15,690 bases of DNA from Planctomycetaceae bacterium. Its GTDB lineage: Bacteria; Planctomycetota; Phycisphaerae; Phycisphaerales; SM1A02. The stretch lies in NCBI GenBank assembly GCA_002737585.1, contig NSIA01000043.1:315-16004 (forward strand), in the 5' to 3' direction. Of this stretch, positions 1 to 7,132 are shown piece by piece. The notes below the pieces were generated by a model. That model did no database searches, was not told the DNA's origin, and was given only the letters and a program-made list of their open reading frames with translations. Numbering within the stretch: position 1 is the first letter of the stretch; each line of letters starts with the position of its first letter. Made by a program: the position numbers and the translations under genes.

Positions 1-41
1 ACGCTGATGACAGCGGCTTTTTTCGTTGCGGAGATCGACAT
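1..41 (-). CDS. Possible 5' end of a divergent gene (partial, runs off the window)
   Basis: An ATG at 41-39 on the minus strand opens a frame that reads MSISATKKAAVIS and leaves the window without a stop. A purine-rich AAGGAAAG lies 5-12 bases further upstream than an ideal ribosome binding site (roughly 51-58). The peptide has the look of a genuine N-terminus, and the opening 'MSIS..KKA..I' loosely recalls ribosomal protein S15, but 13 residues are far too few to name a family. A competing reading is that 1-69 on the plus strand is the last 22 codons of an upstream gene ending in TGA at 67-69. The 42-163 stretch would then be a divergent or ordinary intergenic promoter region; I see no strong sigma-70 boxes in it. 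Confidence 0.25.
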   Translation of the reverse strand, partial: MSISATKKAAVIS

Positions 42-163
42 TGCTTCTGGCTTTCCTTGCTTGAATTGAGCCGCGTAGTGTAGTGAATCCGCCGCTTAAC
101 TCAAGCCGGGGGAGTGATGAGCGTTATCAGGACGGACGAAACCCCCGTATCCTTCGTTCCATC

Positions 164-1813
164 ATGGCAGACGCCCCTTCCGCCGCCCCAACAGGACTTC
201 ACGGGGCGATCGCCCAATTCATCGCCGAAAGCGCCAAGATCGAGCAAGGCGGTGGTCCTTCGGGCATCGAACGGCAGCATCGTCATGGTCGATTGACCGC
301 ACGAGAGCGGATCGCGTTGCTTGTGGACGCTGGGACTGCGTTCACGGAGCTGGGATTGTTTGCAGCATGGAACATGTACCGCGAATACGGCGGCGCACCT
401 GCAGCAGGCGTGATCACTGGCATCGGAACGGTGCAGGGCCGTCTGGTGATGATCATTGCCAATGACGCCACGGTGAAAGCGGGGGCGTTCTTTCCGATGA
501 CCTGCAAGAAGATCATTCGCGCGCAGGTGATTGCCGAGCGCGCTCGTTTGCCGCTCCTGTATTTGGTTGACAGCGCTGGTGTGTTCTTGCCGTTGCAGGA
601 AGACGTGTTCCCTGACACGGACGATTTCGGTCGAATTTTCCGCAACAACGCTGTATTTAGTGCCATGGGCATTCCGCAGTACGCCGCCATCATGGGCAAT
701 TGCGTGGCGGGCGGCGGATACTTGCCGGTGCTGTGCGACACGCTGTTGATGACCGAGGGAAGTGGCCTGTATCTGGCGGGTCCAGCGCTCGTAAAGGCGG
801 CGATCGGTCAAGAGGTTTCCAGCGAGGATTTGGGCGGCGCAGCCATGCATGCGCAGATCTCCGGAACGATTGATTTCCGCGAGAAGGATGATCCGGCGTG
901 CATCACGCGCTTGCGCAGTTTGCTGCAGGCGAGCCGCGCTGCATTGCCAGCGCCGACGCCAGCCGTTCCTTCGGTGCAGCCCTCGCGCGCGCCGACGGAA
1001 GTGACTTCGGTGATTCGCGTTGAGCCTGGCCAGCAGTACGACATGACCGAGTTGCTGGGCTGCCTTGTTGATGCAAACAGCATGGATGAGTATCGCGCTG
1101 AGTTTGGGCAGTCGCTCGTCTGTGGTTACGCGCGCATTGGCGGATTTGCGCTGGGAATTGTGGCGAACCAGAAGAAGCTGACGCAGAAGAAGATGGCCGG
1201 CGGTAAGGCTGGTCCTTCGGTTGCCACCAACATGCCTGCAGTCATTTATGACGACAGCGCTGACAAGGCCGCACGCTTCATCATGGATTGCAATCAGCGC
1301 AAGATTCCAATTCTCTTCGTGCATGACACCAACGGATTCATGGTGGGGCGCGATAGCGAACAGGGCGGCATCATTCGCTCGGGCGCCAAGATGGTGAACG
1401 CCATGGCGAACTGCGTAGTTCCGAAGTTGGTGTTGATTGTTGGTGGAAGTTACGGCGCTGGCAATTACGCCATGTGTGGACGTGCCTTTGATCCGCTGCT
1501 CACGCTGGCGTGGCCCAATGCCAAATGCAGCGTGATGGGTGCGGCTCAGGCAGCGAGCACCTTGTTGCAGATTGACCTGGCGGCGCGCGAACGCAAAGGC
1601 GAGAAAATCGATGAGGGCATGCGCGCGCAGTTACTTGAAGCGATCACGCGCAGTTATTCCGAACAGCAGGACATCAAGTACGCGGCGAGCCGTGGTTGGG
1701 TCGACCGCATCATTGATCCGCAGCACACCCGTGATGAACTGGTGGCGGCAATGCGAGTGGCATACCAAGCGCCAGTGGAAGCACCGTTTCGTACCGGCGT
1801 ACTGCAAACCTAA
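164..1813 (+). CDS. Acyl-CoA carboxylase, carboxyltransferase (beta) subunit, methylcrotonyl-CoA carboxylase-like
   Basis: This is the carboxyltransferase half of a biotin-dependent acyl-CoA carboxylase. It moves carboxyl from carboxybiotin to an acyl-CoA such as 3-methylcrotonyl-CoA or propionyl-CoA in the cytosol. The protein is 549 residues from ATG 164, close to the family's usual 510-540. Two crotonase-fold halves are visible. The N-terminal half has LPLQEDVFPD (141-151) and the VAGGGY oxyanion-hole glycines (181-186). The C-terminal half has GFMVGRD (about 391-397) and GGSYGAGNYAMCGRAF (427-442), all typical of the MCC branch. An in-frame GTG at 83 would add 27 residues of non-conserved sequence, so ATG 164 is preferred; neither start has a clear Shine-Dalgarno. 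A lysine-rich insertion near 334-362 is unlike standard MCC. The biotin-carboxylase partner is not downstream, where rdgB follows after 21 bases. The family is certain; the substrate is not. Confidence 0.93.
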   Translation: MADAPSAAPTGLHGAIAQFIAESAKIEQGGGPSGIERQHRHGRLTARERIALLVDAGTAFTELGLFAAWNMYREYGGAPAAGVITGIGTVQGRLVMIIANDATVKAGAFFPMTCKKIIRAQVIAERARLPLLYLVDSAGVFLPLQEDVFPDTDDFGRIFRNNAVFSAMGIPQYAAIMGNCVAGGGYLPVLCDTLLMTEGSGLYLAGPALVKAAIGQEVSSEDLGGAAMHAQISGTIDFREKDDPACITRLRSLLQASRAALPAPTPAVPSVQPSRAPTEVTSVIRVEPGQQYDMTELLGCLVDANSMDEYRAEFGQSLVCGYARIGGFALGIVANQKKLTQKKMAGGKAGPSVATNMPAVIYDDSADKAARFIMDCNQRKIPILFVHDTNGFMVGRDSEQGGIIRSGAKMVNAMANCVVPKLVLIVGGSYGAGNYAMCGRAFDPLLTLAWPNAKCSVMGAAQAASTLLQIDLAARERKGEKIDEGMRAQLLEAITRSYSEQQDIKYAASRGWVDRIIDPQHTRDELVAAMRVAYQAPVEAPFRTGVLQT

Positions 1814-1834
1814 AGCAATCAAGAGGAGCGAGCC

Positions 1835-2455
1835 ATGCGCATCGTGATCGCAACTGGTAACCCGCACAAGGTGGATGAGATCCGTGCGGTGCTCGAGCCG
1901 ATGGGATTTGCGGTGGTATCGCTGCCGGAACTTGGTCGTCCGGTGCCGGCAGAACCGGATGAACCGGGTTCCACATTTGAAGAAAATGCACGAATAAAGG
2001 CTTGTTATTACGCTGCGGCGCTTGGCGAAGCGGTGCTTGCTGATGACAGCGGATTGGAAGTGGACGCGTTGCAGGGAGCGCCGGGCGTCCATAGTGCGTA
2101 CTGGGCTGGCACCGAAGGTTCGCGCGCGGACCGTGATGCGCGCAACAACGCGAAGTTGGTGGGATTGATGCGCGGTATTCCGCCGGACCAGCGTCGCGCG
2201 CGCTTTGTATGCACCATGTGTATTGCCACGCCAGATGGGATAGTGTTGATTGAGACGCGCGGTGAATTTGAGGGTGTGATTGCCGATGAGCCGCGCGGAG
2301 CATACGGATTTGGATACGACCCACACCTTTGGATTCCTGAGCGCGCGATGACCAGCGCGGAGTTGTCGCCTCAGGAGAAAAATGCAATGAGTCATCGTGG
2401 ACGCGCAGTGCGGCGCTTGGCATATCTTTTAACTCACAAACGGATTTCTTGGTGA
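1835..2455 (+). CDS. rdgB: XTP/dITP diphosphatase (RdgB/HAM1 family)
   Basis: This enzyme hydrolyses non-canonical purine nucleotides (dITP, XTP, dXTP) to monophosphates and so keeps deaminated bases out of DNA and RNA. The 206-residue length matches the family (E. coli RdgB is 197). The N-terminal T-x-N-x-x-K signature is TGNPHK (T7, N9, K12). LADDSGLEVDAL (68-79) holds the catalytic aspartate. GFGYDP (158-163) and the C-terminal SHRGRA (186-191) are the remaining nucleotide-binding motifs. The start is secure: AAGAGGAG ends about 9 bases before the ATG. The gene begins 21 bases after the carboxyltransferase stop, and its stop overlaps the alternative GTG start of the next gene, so all three may be co-transcribed. 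No odd substitutions were noticed. Confidence 0.97.
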   Translation: MRIVIATGNPHKVDEIRAVLEPMGFAVVSLPELGRPVPAEPDEPGSTFEENARIKACYYAAALGEAVLADDSGLEVDALQGAPGVHSAYWAGTEGSRADRDARNNAKLVGLMRGIPPDQRRARFVCTMCIATPDGIVLIETRGEFEGVIADEPRGAYGFGYDPHLWIPERAMTSAELSPQEKNAMSHRGRAVRRLAYLLTHKRISW

Positions 2456-2460
2456 CCACT

Positions 2461-3729
2461 ATGCAGCGCGCCTCCACTATTCCATTGCAGATTCTTCCAT
2501 TGCCATCGCAGCGATACAGTTGCCATGGTTGCGGAAATTGCTGTCGCGATTTCACAGTGCAGCTGCGTGAGGCGGACTTGGAAAAACTACGTGCCCAAGA
2601 TTGGGAGCGCACCCTTGGCGATGTCACCGTTGAGTTTCGCGGTCGACGATTTCTTGCCCAGCGCCCGGATGGCGCCTGCGTGTTTCTCTTAGAGGGCGGA
2701 AAGTGCCGAATTCATGCTGAATTTGGCTTGGAAGCGAAGCCATTGGCATGCCAGTTGTTTCCATTTAACTTTGCGCCGGACGCTGGCGCTGCGCACGTTG
2801 GCATCAGCTTTGCGTGTGCAAGCGTTCTGGCGAATCAGGGTGCGCCGCTGCCGACCCATATGCGAGATGTGCGGCGCATGGCGGATGCGGTTCCGGAGTT
2901 AGTACCGGTTCGAACATTTCTTGATGATGCAACTGAGGCAACCCCGGAGGAACTTCAGTGTGTTGCAGATGCGCTGGACGGGTGGATGGCGAACAGCGCG
3001 GTGCCGTTGCTCGTTCGCATTGACGGGCTGGCTTGGCTTGGGCAGCAACTCTCCGGTGCGCGATTTAGCAAAGTGCGCGGAGCGCGTTTGCAGGAACTGA
3101 TGCAGACGCTGATTCAAGCGCTGCCACAGGAACTTCCGCATCATCCGGTGCAGCCTGCAACGCGCGCGCAGCGGGCAACACTTCGGCAGGCGGCGTTCTT
3201 CCGACTGGAGGATCCCAAGATTGGAGAGCTTCGTCGGGTTGGCCGAGTGCGCGCGATTGTTGGTCAGTACCTGCGCAGTCGCGCATTTGCGAAGGGTTCC
3301 GGAGTGATGCCGGCGATGGGTGATCGTTGGCCTTCGGCGGAGTTTGCTGCCATTGATCAAGTGCATTCGCTTCCGGATTCGCCGGAGTGGAACGCGTGTG
3401 AAGAACTGTTGGTGCGATGGATGCGCGCCACCATCTTGGGCGGGCGCGCGTGGGGCAGTGGCTATTACGGGTGGTCAGTTCCTGCAGGAATTCAGGCATT
3501 GGCGTTGAATGTTGCGTGCGCGTGTTGGCTAGCGCGCGCGCATGCTGCGGCCGGCCGTCGTGCGAAGCCTGCTCTTGAAGACCTGCGCGCGGCGATCGGT
3601 CGGGTCGATCGCGCGTGTGGTCGTGCGCCGTGGCTTGGTAGCCGTGCCGAAGCAATGCGTATGCGGTTTCTGCGCGTTGATGACGGACTGCGCCGGGTGG
3701 CTGCAGCGGCGCTACTCAACTTTGATTGA
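2461..3729 (+). CDS. YkgJ-family cysteine-cluster (probable metal/Fe-S binding) protein with a long C-terminal extension
   Basis: The first 100 residues carry the YkgJ-type cluster: C-x2-C-x2-CC (C21, C24, C27, C28), then C73, C82 followed by R-I-H85, and K93-P94-L-A-C97-x3-P101. The spacing matches the family, whose members are thought to bind zinc or an iron-sulfur cluster; the biochemical role is largely unknown. FliB-like lysine N-methylases share a similar cluster. Most YkgJ proteins are short, whereas this one is about 422 residues. The remaining 320 residues are arginine- and alanine-rich, mostly helical in appearance, and not recognised. The start is uncertain: TTG 2449, GTG 2452 (GTGA overlap with the rdgB stop) and ATG 2461 are all in frame. 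ATG 2461 was chosen, with a weak GGTG 6 bases upstream. The 3' end overlaps the convergent flippase-like gene by 14 bases. Confidence 0.85.
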   Translation: MQRASTIPLQILPLPSQRYSCHGCGNCCRDFTVQLREADLEKLRAQDWERTLGDVTVEFRGRRFLAQRPDGACVFLLEGGKCRIHAEFGLEAKPLACQLFPFNFAPDAGAAHVGISFACASVLANQGAPLPTHMRDVRRMADAVPELVPVRTFLDDATEATPEELQCVADALDGWMANSAVPLLVRIDGLAWLGQQLSGARFSKVRGARLQELMQTLIQALPQELPHHPVQPATRAQRATLRQAAFFRLEDPKIGELRRVGRVRAIVGQYLRSRAFAKGSGVMPAMGDRWPSAEFAAIDQVHSLPDSPEWNACEELLVRWMRATILGGRAWGSGYYGWSVPAGIQALALNVACACWLARAHAAAGRRAKPALEDLRAAIGRVDRACGRAPWLGSRAEAMRMRFLRVDDGLRRVAAAALLNFD

Positions 3730-4729
3730 CGGCGGGCTCGCGTCGGCGCATGCGATACCACGAAATCACCAGCGGCAACGAGATCAGCCCCAGTGGAATG
3801 GTGGTGAACATTTCGCCAAGACTCTCCAGTAGCGCCAGTTGCTTGAATCCGCCGTCGGCGTGTGAAACATCGATGCCACCGCCCGCCATCCAGTTGGCAA
3901 CCAAGACCGTGGTTGCTTCACGGAATCCGATGCGTCCAAATGGATTGAGCATGACAGCAATCGCCGCTACCCCAAGCACCGTGACGGTTGCAAAGGAAAG
4001 CCCAAGCTCAAGAATTTCTGCAGCACACCACATGCGCACAATCCACAGGAGGACTTCGACAACACGCAGAATGGTGCCGGTCCAGTAGGTGCTCGGCGTG
4101 GTGAGCATGCGAGTCCACTCACCGAAGCGGCGCGTGATGATCGGTAGGTGCGCAAGCCGCTGCAACGCAAATCCGCCGATGGCAAGCGCAACTAGTACAA
4201 GCGCGGCCCAACCAAACCCAGGGACGGGAATGATGGCTGTTGCTGCGATGACTGCACCGAGAGAAACCAACACCACCAACGTCACCGCAATAAACCATGC
4301 GGTGGCCTGCATAAATGTCAGGCGGTTGGCAAGCAGCGCGTAGGCGTACCGCACCGGAATTCCCAGGCGCACCGGGAAGAAATTGCTGGTGGCAGTCACG
4401 AACGTCAGCCACTGAATCTCCATGAATCCAAGGCGTCGGACCGGAGCCAACACCATCCAAAACAGTGCGCCATCGATGATCAAACTCACCGCGGTGGTCA
4501 GCGCAATGCCGATCACCAGCCACGGGCGTTGGTTCCATGCTGCGCGCACGCTTTCAAGAATTCCAGCACGGGTTGGATCGGCAGCTACGTCGATGGCGCC
4601 TTTCACTACCCATGCCACCAATGCCAGGCCAACCAGGAATCCCACCGCCTGCATGGCCGCGCGCTTGGGCGCAAGGAACCGTTTCATCATGGCGCGGAAG
4701 CCAGTCAGCTCGGTGGGCTGCGCGTTCAT
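3716..4729 (-). CDS. Flippase-like integral membrane protein (LPG synthase TM / UPF0104-like)
   Basis: This is a 337-residue polytopic membrane protein with about eight hydrophobic segments (for example around 25-45, 65-95, 138-165 and 170-190, and a last one near the C-terminus). It ends in a short basic tail, SWYRMRRREPAVNQS. The hydrophobicity layout, the lack of other domains, and the position directly after a GT2 gene match the LPG_synthase_TM/UPF0104 group. Members of that group are proposed to flip or hand over lipid-linked sugars or aminoacyl lipids. The assignment rests on layout and context more than on a diagnostic motif. ATG 4729 forms an ATGA overlap with the stop of the upstream glycosyltransferase gene, which strongly favours it over the in-frame GTG at 4792. 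Translational coupling of the pair suggests they act on one substrate (inference). Confidence 0.75.
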   Translation of the reverse strand: MNAQPTELTGFRAMMKRFLAPKRAAMQAVGFLVGLALVAWVVKGAIDVAADPTRAGILESVRAAWNQRPWLVIGIALTTAVSLIIDGALFWMVLAPVRRLGFMEIQWLTFVTATSNFFPVRLGIPVRYAYALLANRLTFMQATAWFIAVTLVVLVSLGAVIAATAIIPVPGFGWAALVLVALAIGGFALQRLAHLPIITRRFGEWTRMLTTPSTYWTGTILRVVEVLLWIVRMWCAAEILELGLSFATVTVLGVAAIAVMLNPFGRIGFREATTVLVANWMAGGGIDVSHADGGFKQLALLESLGEMFTTIPLGLISLPLVISWYRMRRREPAVNQS

Positions 4730-5487
4730 TGGTGATTGTTGCCTTTGGCGTTCGGCGCGCGGAAACGGAGGCGTTCGCGCACAATGACCCACAGAGCACG
4801 GACGCCGTCCGTCCAGCGGATCTTCTTTCCTTCGGCAAAGGTACGTGGTGAGTATTGCACGGGCACTTCCGCTACGCGGATATGTGCACGCGCCAGTGCG
4901 GCGGCAATCTGCGGTTCAATACCAAAGCGCTCTTCAGAGAGCCATGGCAGCACGGTTCGCAACACTGGAATGCGCAGCAGTTTGTAGCAGCATTCCATGT
5001 CATGCACGCCCAAGCCGGTGGCTTGGTTACTGATCCAAGTGAGGGTGCGGTTCGCAAGCGCGTGCATGTGGCGGTACCCAGTGCGCTCAGTACCAGTTCC
5101 CCAGCGATTTCCAAAGACGGCGCTAGTAGACGGATTGCTAAGCGCCGCCAGCAGCGCGCGGAAATCAGCCGGGTCATATTCAAGGTCTGCATCCTGCACA
5201 AGCATGGCATCGCTATCAGTGGCACGGGTGAGCACTGCGCCGAAGCCAGTCATTAGTGCAGCACCTTTGCCGCGGTTATGTGGGTGCACGATGAGTTGCA
5301 CTGCACTGCCCGCGCGTGCTGCGCATTGCGCCGTTGCCTGTGCGGCGTCTGCGCGGCTGCCATCATCAACCATGATCAGTTGCACGCTCCAACCGTTGGG
5401 CATGGGTGCTTCAAGGACGCGGTGCACAATCTCTGCAAGGGTTGATCCCTCGTTAAAGACAGGCATCACCACGTGGAGAATTGGCAT
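4726..5487 (-). CDS. Glycosyltransferase family 2 (dolichyl/polyprenyl-phosphate mannose synthase-like)
   Basis: This is a 253-residue GT-A fold transferase without a membrane anchor. Motifs in order are VMPVFNEG near the N-terminus, VDDGS (40-44) for nucleotide binding, NRGKGAAL (71-78), and the metal-binding QDADLEY (98-104). The C-terminal half keeps SEERFGIEPQ and the EVPVQYSPR element, which is common in DPM1-like enzymes that transfer a sugar from a nucleotide donor to a polyprenyl phosphate. The sugar and acceptor cannot be read from sequence. The gene starts 25 bases after floA, with a weak AGGA about 11 bases before the ATG. It overlaps the flippase-like gene by ATGA. This arrangement fits making and then presenting a lipid-linked sugar, in an operon led by membrane-microdomain genes. 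Confidence 0.93.
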   Translation of the reverse strand: MPILHVVMPVFNEGSTLAEIVHRVLEAPMPNGWSVQLIMVDDGSRADAAQATAQCAARAGSAVQLIVHPHNRGKGAALMTGFGAVLTRATDSDAMLVQDADLEYDPADFRALLAALSNPSTSAVFGNRWGTGTERTGYRHMHALANRTLTWISNQATGLGVHDMECCYKLLRIPVLRTVLPWLSEERFGIEPQIAAALARAHIRVAEVPVQYSPRTFAEGKKIRWTDGVRALWVIVRERLRFRAPNAKGNNHQ

Positions 5488-5512
5488 CGTCAGAGCAGTC
5501 CTGCGCGGCGCG

Positions 5513-6577
5513 TCAGGATTGCTGCTCCGGTTTACCGAGCGAAGCGCGCATGCTCGTATCAGCCATGATGTTCTGCATCTTGTAGTAGTCCATCAAGCCC
5601 AGATTGCCGCTGCGCAGCGCTTCGCTGATGGCCTTGGGGATCTCTGCTTCGGCCAACACCACCAAGGCGCGGTTCTTCTCTGCTTCGGCTTGATGTTCGG
5701 CTTCCAGCGCCACTGCCAGCGCGCGACGCTGCTCGGCTTGTGCTTGGAATCGCTTGGTGTCAGCCTCGGCCTGCGCGGTCTGCAGATTGGCGCCGATGTT
5801 CTCACCGACATCAATATCAGCAATGTCAATGGAGAGAATTTCGAACGCGGTGCCGGAGTCAAGACCCTTGGCAAGCACGGTCTTGGAAATCTTGTCCGGG
5901 TTCTCAAGAACACTCTTGTGGTCTTCGGCGCTACCGATGGTGGAGATGATGCCTTCACCCACTCGAGCGATAATGGTCTCTTCAGTGGCACCACCGACGA
6001 GTCGTGCAATGTTTGTTCGCACGGTGACGCGGGCGCGCGCCTTCAGCTGGATGCCGTCCTTCGCTACGGCATCGATGGTCTGACGACCGGACTGCACGCT
6101 TGGGCAATCGATCACCTTTGGGTCAACGCTGGTCTTGACAGCGTCAAGAATGTCGCGACCGGCGAGGTCAATGGCAGTGGCGCGGTCCCACGGTAGGTCG
6201 ATCTTGGCCTTGTCCGCGGCGATCATCGCGCGCACAACGCGCTCAATGTTTCCGCCGGCAAGGAAGTGACTCTCCAATTGATCTGAATCGATATCCAGAC
6301 CGGCCTTCTTGGCGGAGATGCGGTTGAAGACGATCTCGGTGGGCGAAACCTTGCGCAGGCGCATCATCACCAGTTTCAGCAGACTGACCGGCGCTCCTGA
6401 GAGCCACGCCTGCACCGCGAGCTGGATGTATTGGCTGATGACGATCAGCATCACGAAGCCGATCAGCCCGACGATGGCCAACACCACCCAGAAGATGATG
6501 TTGAAGTTGGTGCTGGTCGCCGGGGCGACCTGTGCAAGCAAAGTGATTCCATTGCGAAGTGCGGGTTCCGTAATCAT
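5513..6577 (-). CDS. floA: Flotillin-like protein FloA (SPFH/band 7 family)
   Basis: FloA is a scaffold of bacterial membrane microdomains, anchored in the cytoplasmic membrane and oligomerising through its C-terminal region. The 354-residue protein has one hydrophobic segment near the N-terminus (about 26-48, NIIFWVVLAIVGLIGFVMLI) and a second amphipathic stretch (50-72). A PHB/SPFH domain then covers about 75-265, with family-typical ARVTVRTNIARLVGGA and EETIIARVGEGIISTIG. An alanine- and glutamate-rich coiled coil follows (about 270-325, repeated A-E-A-E patterns). B. subtilis FloA is 331 residues. The gene follows the short NfeD gene after 9 bases; no clear Shine-Dalgarno is seen. Flotillin genes downstream of NfeD genes are an established arrangement (yqeZ-floA in Bacillus). 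Confidence in the family is very high. Confidence 0.97.
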   Translation of the reverse strand: MITEPALRNGITLLAQVAPATSTNFNIIFWVVLAIVGLIGFVMLIVISQYIQLAVQAWLSGAPVSLLKLVMMRLRKVSPTEIVFNRISAKKAGLDIDSDQLESHFLAGGNIERVVRAMIAADKAKIDLPWDRATAIDLAGRDILDAVKTSVDPKVIDCPSVQSGRQTIDAVAKDGIQLKARARVTVRTNIARLVGGATEETIIARVGEGIISTIGSAEDHKSVLENPDKISKTVLAKGLDSGTAFEILSIDIADIDVGENIGANLQTAQAEADTKRFQAQAEQRRALAVALEAEHQAEAEKNRALVVLAEAEIPKAISEALRSGNLGLMDYYKMQNIMADTSMRASLGKPEQQS

Positions 6578-6586
6578 GCACGGATG

Positions 6587-7132
6587 TTAGCCGCGCGCTC
6601 GAACCACCACTCGGTCCCCGGTTGATTCGACCACCGTCACAGCGGCCCCAATGTCGATCATGCCCATTTCTGCAGCCGCTTCCATGCGCAGGTCGCCGAA
6701 ACGAACGAATCCGATGGGGCGAAGTGGCGTGAGTGCCACGCCCTCGGTTCCCACCGCTACTTGGCCGGCAGCGACCTTGGTTGGTTGCACGCCTTCCGAA
6801 TCAGCGTCAGTATTTCCAAGCACCATCCGGCGCGCGATCGGTGTGCGCGTCCATAATTTAAATCCAAACACCACTGCAAACGGCGCTCCCGCGGAGTAGG
6901 CGAGGAGTGCCGCGAAGCCCCACAACATGCCGTGCATGAAAAATGTGATGATTGATGCCACGAGGCAACTTGCAGTAGCGACTGCCAGCACACCACCGGT
7001 TGGAACAAAGAGTTCCAACACTCCCAACACCACCGCTACTGCGAGGAGTATGAATCCTGCAGCGATCCATACGGAGGAATCTCCGCTGGCAGTGGTGTCA
7101 GCCAACAGAGCAATGGACGCGTCGGAGATCAT
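6587..7132 (-). CDS. Short NfeD-family membrane protein
   Basis: This 181-residue protein has three hydrophobic segments (about 22-42, 46-68 and 72-94). A soluble C-terminal OB-fold-like domain follows from about 125. Its signature, GTEGVALTPLRPIGFVRFG, matches the NfeD beta-barrel, and the domain ends in VTVVESTGDRVVVRARG. It lacks the ClpP-like protease domain, so it is the truncated NfeD type that partners SPFH proteins. Its ATG overlaps the stop of the long NfeD gene (ATGA), and floA starts 9 bases after it. The order long NfeD, short NfeD, FloA therefore forms a tight unit. It presumably binds FloA in the membrane and may modulate microdomains (known for the family; inferred here). Confidence 0.92.
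   Translation of the reverse strand: MISDASIALLADTTASGDSSVWIAAGFILLAVAVVLGVLELFVPTGGVLAVATASCLVASIITFFMHGMLWGFAALLAYSAGAPFAVVFGFKLWTRTPIARRMVLGNTDADSEGVQPTKVAAGQVAVGTEGVALTPLRPIGFVRFGDLRMEAAAEMGMIDIGAAVTVVESTGDRVVVRARG

Noticed and set aside
101..1324. Long minus-strand open frame opposite the carboxyltransferase gene
   Set aside because: It mirrors the codon structure of a well-supported gene, has no recognisable motif, and its translation is rich in Arg/His as expected for an antisense frame.
4997..6196. 399-codon plus-strand open frame across the GT2 and floA genes
   Set aside because: Both genes beneath it carry full family motifs on the other strand. The plus-strand product is composition-biased and unrelated to any family.
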